DNA from: Acidimicrobiales bacterium
Lineage (GTDB): Bacteria; Actinomycetota; Acidimicrobiia; Acidimicrobiales; Aldehydirespiratoraceae
Assembly (NCBI GenBank): GCA_022425325.1
Contig: JAKMFW010000003.1
Span: forward strand, 1-36,924
Direction: 5' to 3'
DNA: 36,924 nt
Under the pieces are notes generated by a model that did not search any database, was not told the origin of the DNA, and saw nothing but the letters and a program-made list of their open reading frames with translations. This document shows, in pieces, positions 35,362 through 36,924 of this stretch (positions within the stretch are counted from its first letter, which is position 1; the number at the start of each line of letters is the position of its first letter). The position numbers were made by a program, and so were the translations under genes.

Positions 35362-36102
35362 TCACAACGGCCGCACCTCGGCCGCACTCCCCGTGCCCAC
35401 CTCGGTGGTGAGCCAGGTACGGAACCCGCCGGCGTCGCCCGTCCAGCGGATGGTCGCCGAACCCGGCGGGGTCTCGCCCCCGTGCTCGAGCTGCGCCCGG
35501 ACCCCCTCGAGCTTCATGCCGGTGCGATGGGCAACCTCCTCGACCGGCGCCCACTGGGCTGCGTTGTTGACATGACCGAGCACGTCGAGATCGACGAACC
35601 GGATTGGCCACGCACGTTCGGCCGCATGGTCGGGAGCCTGATTCGGGAGTTGGAGGCGGGCCGACACTTTGCGCTCCGTGGCCGAACCGTAGATGTCGAA
35701 GAAATCAGCGTTGAGCTTGCGGGGCGCACCGGTCTCACCGTCGACATAGATCCAGATCGTCACCGCCTCGACGTGAGCACCCTCGTCGCCCCGGATCTCG
35801 GTACGGCGTTCGGCCCACCGTCCTCCATGACCGCTGCACCAGGTCGCCAGCGTGATCTGTTCCTGGAAGACCGGTGCCCGGTGGACGTCGAGCATCGTGC
35901 GGCGGACCACCCACGTCATCGGGTCGGTCAGCCCGGAGTCGGTGGAATCGTCCCGGGCGACATCCTGCAGATGGCGCACGGTGGCATCGAGGCGGCAGCG
36001 GCCGGTCGGATCGACCTCGGCGAGTCGAATCCGACGAGTGTTCTCGAAAATCCGTCCCATGGCCGGTTTCGGCGTGATTTCAGTGGCTCCCGGCTCCGGC
36101 AC
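35362..36102 (-). CDS. Acyl-ACP thioesterase-like double-hotdog protein
   Basis: A 246-residue protein with two hotdog domains, as in FatA-type acyl-ACP thioesterases. The first domain (about 15-130) has RLAEVDPTGRCRLDATVRHLQDVARDDS and WVVRRTMLDVHRAPVF; the second (about 160-245) has RFVDLDVLGHVNNAAQWAPVEEVA, the conserved DxNxHVNN-like catalytic stretch with Asp, Asn and His. It probably releases fatty acids from ACP or CoA. GTG 36102 was chosen because TACGGT on the minus strand ends 7 bases before it; an ATG at 36060 is an alternative that begins right before the first domain. It is divergent from the whiB7 leader. Confidence 0.78.
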   Translation of the reverse strand: MPEPGATEITPKPAMGRIFENTRRIRLAEVDPTGRCRLDATVRHLQDVARDDSTDSGLTDPMTWVVRRTMLDVHRAPVFQEQITLATWCSGHGGRWAERRTEIRGDEGAHVEAVTIWIYVDGETGAPRKLNADFFDIYGSATERKVSARLQLPNQAPDHAAERAWPIRFVDLDVLGHVNNAAQWAPVEEVAHRTGMKLEGVRAQLEHGGETPPGSATIRWTGDAGGFRTWLTTEVGTGSAAEVRPL

Positions 36103-36109
36103 GGGGTGG

Positions 36110-36115
36110 ACCGTA
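36110..36115 (-). promoter_or_regulatory. Predicted leaderless -10 box (TACGGT, minus strand)
   Basis: The minus-strand TACGGT ends 7 bases before GTG 36102. It is the main argument for that start. Confidence 0.42.
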
Positions 36116-36138
36116 GCAATTTCGGGAGATTCCGGTCG

Positions 36139-36175
36139 TAATTCGGTTGACGATTCGCAAACGGTCCGCCATCGT
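36139..36175 (+). promoter_or_regulatory. Predicted whiB7-type promoter: AT tract, 3 bp, TTGACG
   Basis: TAATT (36139-36143), then CGG, then the -35 TTGACG (36147-36152). In mycobacteria WhiB7 with sigma-A binds an AT-rich stretch 3 bp before the -35 through its AT-hook. A weak -10 (CATCGT, 36170-36175) follows after 17 bp. It drives the leader. Confidence 0.55.
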
Positions 36176-36228
36176 TGTCGTCGCCGGAATGCCCGGTCGC
36201 GTATGGCCTCACCCAAGGAGCCGTCCCG

Positions 36229-36387
36229 ATGAACCAGATCACGTGCCACGAGCATCACGTCGCCACCATGGCCGACGCATGCGCGCGCGTGACCGCGCGT
36301 TCGTACGGCGGCGCCTGGCTCGGATCCTTCCTCTTCGTGACGAAGCCGTATGCCGACCAGCGGCCCACCGGAGCACCCCCTGGCTGA
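36229..36387 (+). CDS. Upstream ORF (leader peptide) of whiB7
   Basis: A 52-codon ORF starting MNQITCHEHHVATMADACAR and ending RPTGAPPG. AAGGAG lies 8 bases before the ATG, so it should be translated well. No known domain; it has two cysteines and a His cluster. It lies in the leader, 34 bases before the terminator-like hairpin and 141 before whiB7. Control of whiB7 by ribosome progress on an upstream ORF is known in mycobacteria; here it is proposed by analogy. It contains a GC-rich inverted repeat (CGCGCG-TGAC-CGCGCG, 36284-36299). Confidence 0.55.
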   Translation: MNQITCHEHHVATMADACARVTARSYGGAWLGSFLFVTKPYADQRPTGAPPG

Positions 36388-36420
36388 TCCCAGCTACCCA
36401 CAACAGGGGAAACGCACCGA

Positions 36421-36453
36421 GGCCGCCAGCAAGCTGGCGGTCTTTCTGCTTTT
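36421..36453 (+). terminator. Attenuator-type intrinsic terminator in the whiB7 leader
   Basis: GGCCGCCAGC and GCTGGCGGTC (36421-36430 and 36433-36442) pair over 10 bp with one G-T pair; the loop would open at the base. The T-rich TTTCTGCTTTT follows to 36453. It lies 34 bases after the upstream ORF stop and 76 bases before whiB7. Confidence 0.62.
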
Positions 36454-36528
36454 CGCCCCCCGTTTCCCCGACCAACCCACCACCACCACCCAACGAACAC
36501 CATCCACGTCAAGAGAGGAGACGAGGTC

Positions 36529-36897
36529 ATGCAAACCCTCGTCGACACCACCAGTCACACCACCATCAGCGTCGGGGCCCTCCCCTGGGAGGACATCGCG
36601 GCGTGCCGTGCCGTGCCGAACGCTGCGGATCTCTTCTTCAGCGAGGACATCGGCGATATCGCCGCTGCCAAGCGCGTGTGCACCGACTGTTCGGTGCTGG
36701 CCGAGTGCCTCGAAGGGGCGCTCGACCGACGCGAGCTGTTCGGCGTGTGGGGTGGGCAACTCTTCATCAACGGCAAGATGCTGACGGTGAAGCGCCGGCG
36801 GGGACGACCCCCGAAGGTCGCCCGTCCTGAGGACCAGATGCCGGTCGTGCCGATCCCGGTGCATCTGCAGGCCACCGCCCAGAAGCGGTCCGCCTGA
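36529..36897 (+). CDS. whiB7: WhiB7-type transcription factor
   Basis: A 122-residue [4Fe-4S] WhiB-like protein. The cluster ligands are Cys26, Cys51, Cys54 and Cys60 (CxxC between the middle two). The G-V-W-G-G turn is at 72-76, followed by an AT-hook RRRGRPPK at 90-97. GVWGG followed by a short basic segment and RGRP is typical of WhiB7, the regulator that activates intrinsic antibiotic resistance genes together with sigma-A; other WhiB types lack the AT-hook. The C-terminal 25 residues (ARPEDQMPVV...) are an extra tail. GGAG lies about 8 bases before the ATG. The long leader with upstream ORF and hairpin fits the known whiB7 layout. Only 27 bases follow its stop, in which I see nothing. 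Confidence 0.78.
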   Translation: MQTLVDTTSHTTISVGALPWEDIAACRAVPNAADLFFSEDIGDIAAAKRVCTDCSVLAECLEGALDRRELFGVWGGQLFINGKMLTVKRRRGRPPKVARPEDQMPVVPIPVHLQATAQKRSA

Positions 36898-36924
36898 GTC
36901 CCTCCCGAGCCCGGTGGCGGGGTC

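Overview
The window is 36.9 kb of GC-rich (about 65-68 %), gene-dense bacterial chromosome. An mshC gene (mycothiol ligase), a WhiB regulator with an AT-hook, DUF3499, DUF3152 and DUF4031 proteins, an SSI-like lipoprotein and TANNNT -10 boxes placed directly before start codons all point to an actinobacterium. The mix of solitary metabolic genes suggests an environmental lineage, perhaps Acidimicrobiia; that rank is an inference. I see no rRNA, tRNA, CRISPR array, phage or insertion sequence.

Layout. 1-3.2 kb: the 3' part of mshC, its paralogue cysS and a clan GH-A glycosidase. 3.3-8.8 kb: a serine beta-lactamase-fold hydrolase, a secreted PQQ-type propeller protein, DUF983 and DUF3499 proteins, a HAD phosphatase, a methyltransferase and a small HExxH protein. 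8.8-13.1 kb: an MFS exporter, a coupled cyclophilin / 3-hydroxyacyl-CoA dehydrogenase pair and small envelope proteins. 13.1-14.75 kb: an island of lower GC with a lipoprotein beta-lactamase-like gene, preceded by an apparent gene remnant and followed by a strong hairpin. 14.8-22 kb: a thiolase, a DUF3152 protease-like lipoprotein, a lacZ gene coupled to an arylmalonate-decarboxylase-like gene, and an SDR with a clear terminator. 22-29.6 kb: msrA, a GH3 glucosidase with a PA14-like insert, a D-aminoacylase-type amidohydrolase, a cysteine-less isochorismatase-like protein, an FkbM methyltransferase and a repeat lipoprotein. 29.6-36.1 kb: lysC, two metallo-beta-lactamase-fold hydrolases, DUF4031, an anti-sigma-type ATPase, dut, orn and a thioesterase. 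36.1 kb to the end: a whiB7-type gene with a long leader.

Functional themes. Three glycosidases (GH-A type, GH2, GH3) suggest scavenging of plant or algal oligosaccharides. The thiolase, hydroxyacyl-CoA dehydrogenase, SDR and thioesterase belong to acyl-CoA metabolism, though they are scattered. MshC and MsrA serve thiol and oxidative homeostasis. Transcription looks strongly leaderless: at least 14 genes have a TANNNT hexamer ending 6-7 bases before the start codon and no Shine-Dalgarno sequence.

The most interesting element is the leader of the last gene. It has an AT-rich tract 3 bp before a TTGACG -35 box, a 52-codon upstream ORF with a good ribosome binding site, an intrinsic-terminator-like hairpin, and then a WhiB protein with a GVWGG turn and an RGRP AT-hook. 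This matches the architecture known for mycobacterial whiB7, where translation of an upstream ORF controls attenuation, so it is a candidate antibiotic-sensing riboregulator in a distant actinobacterium.
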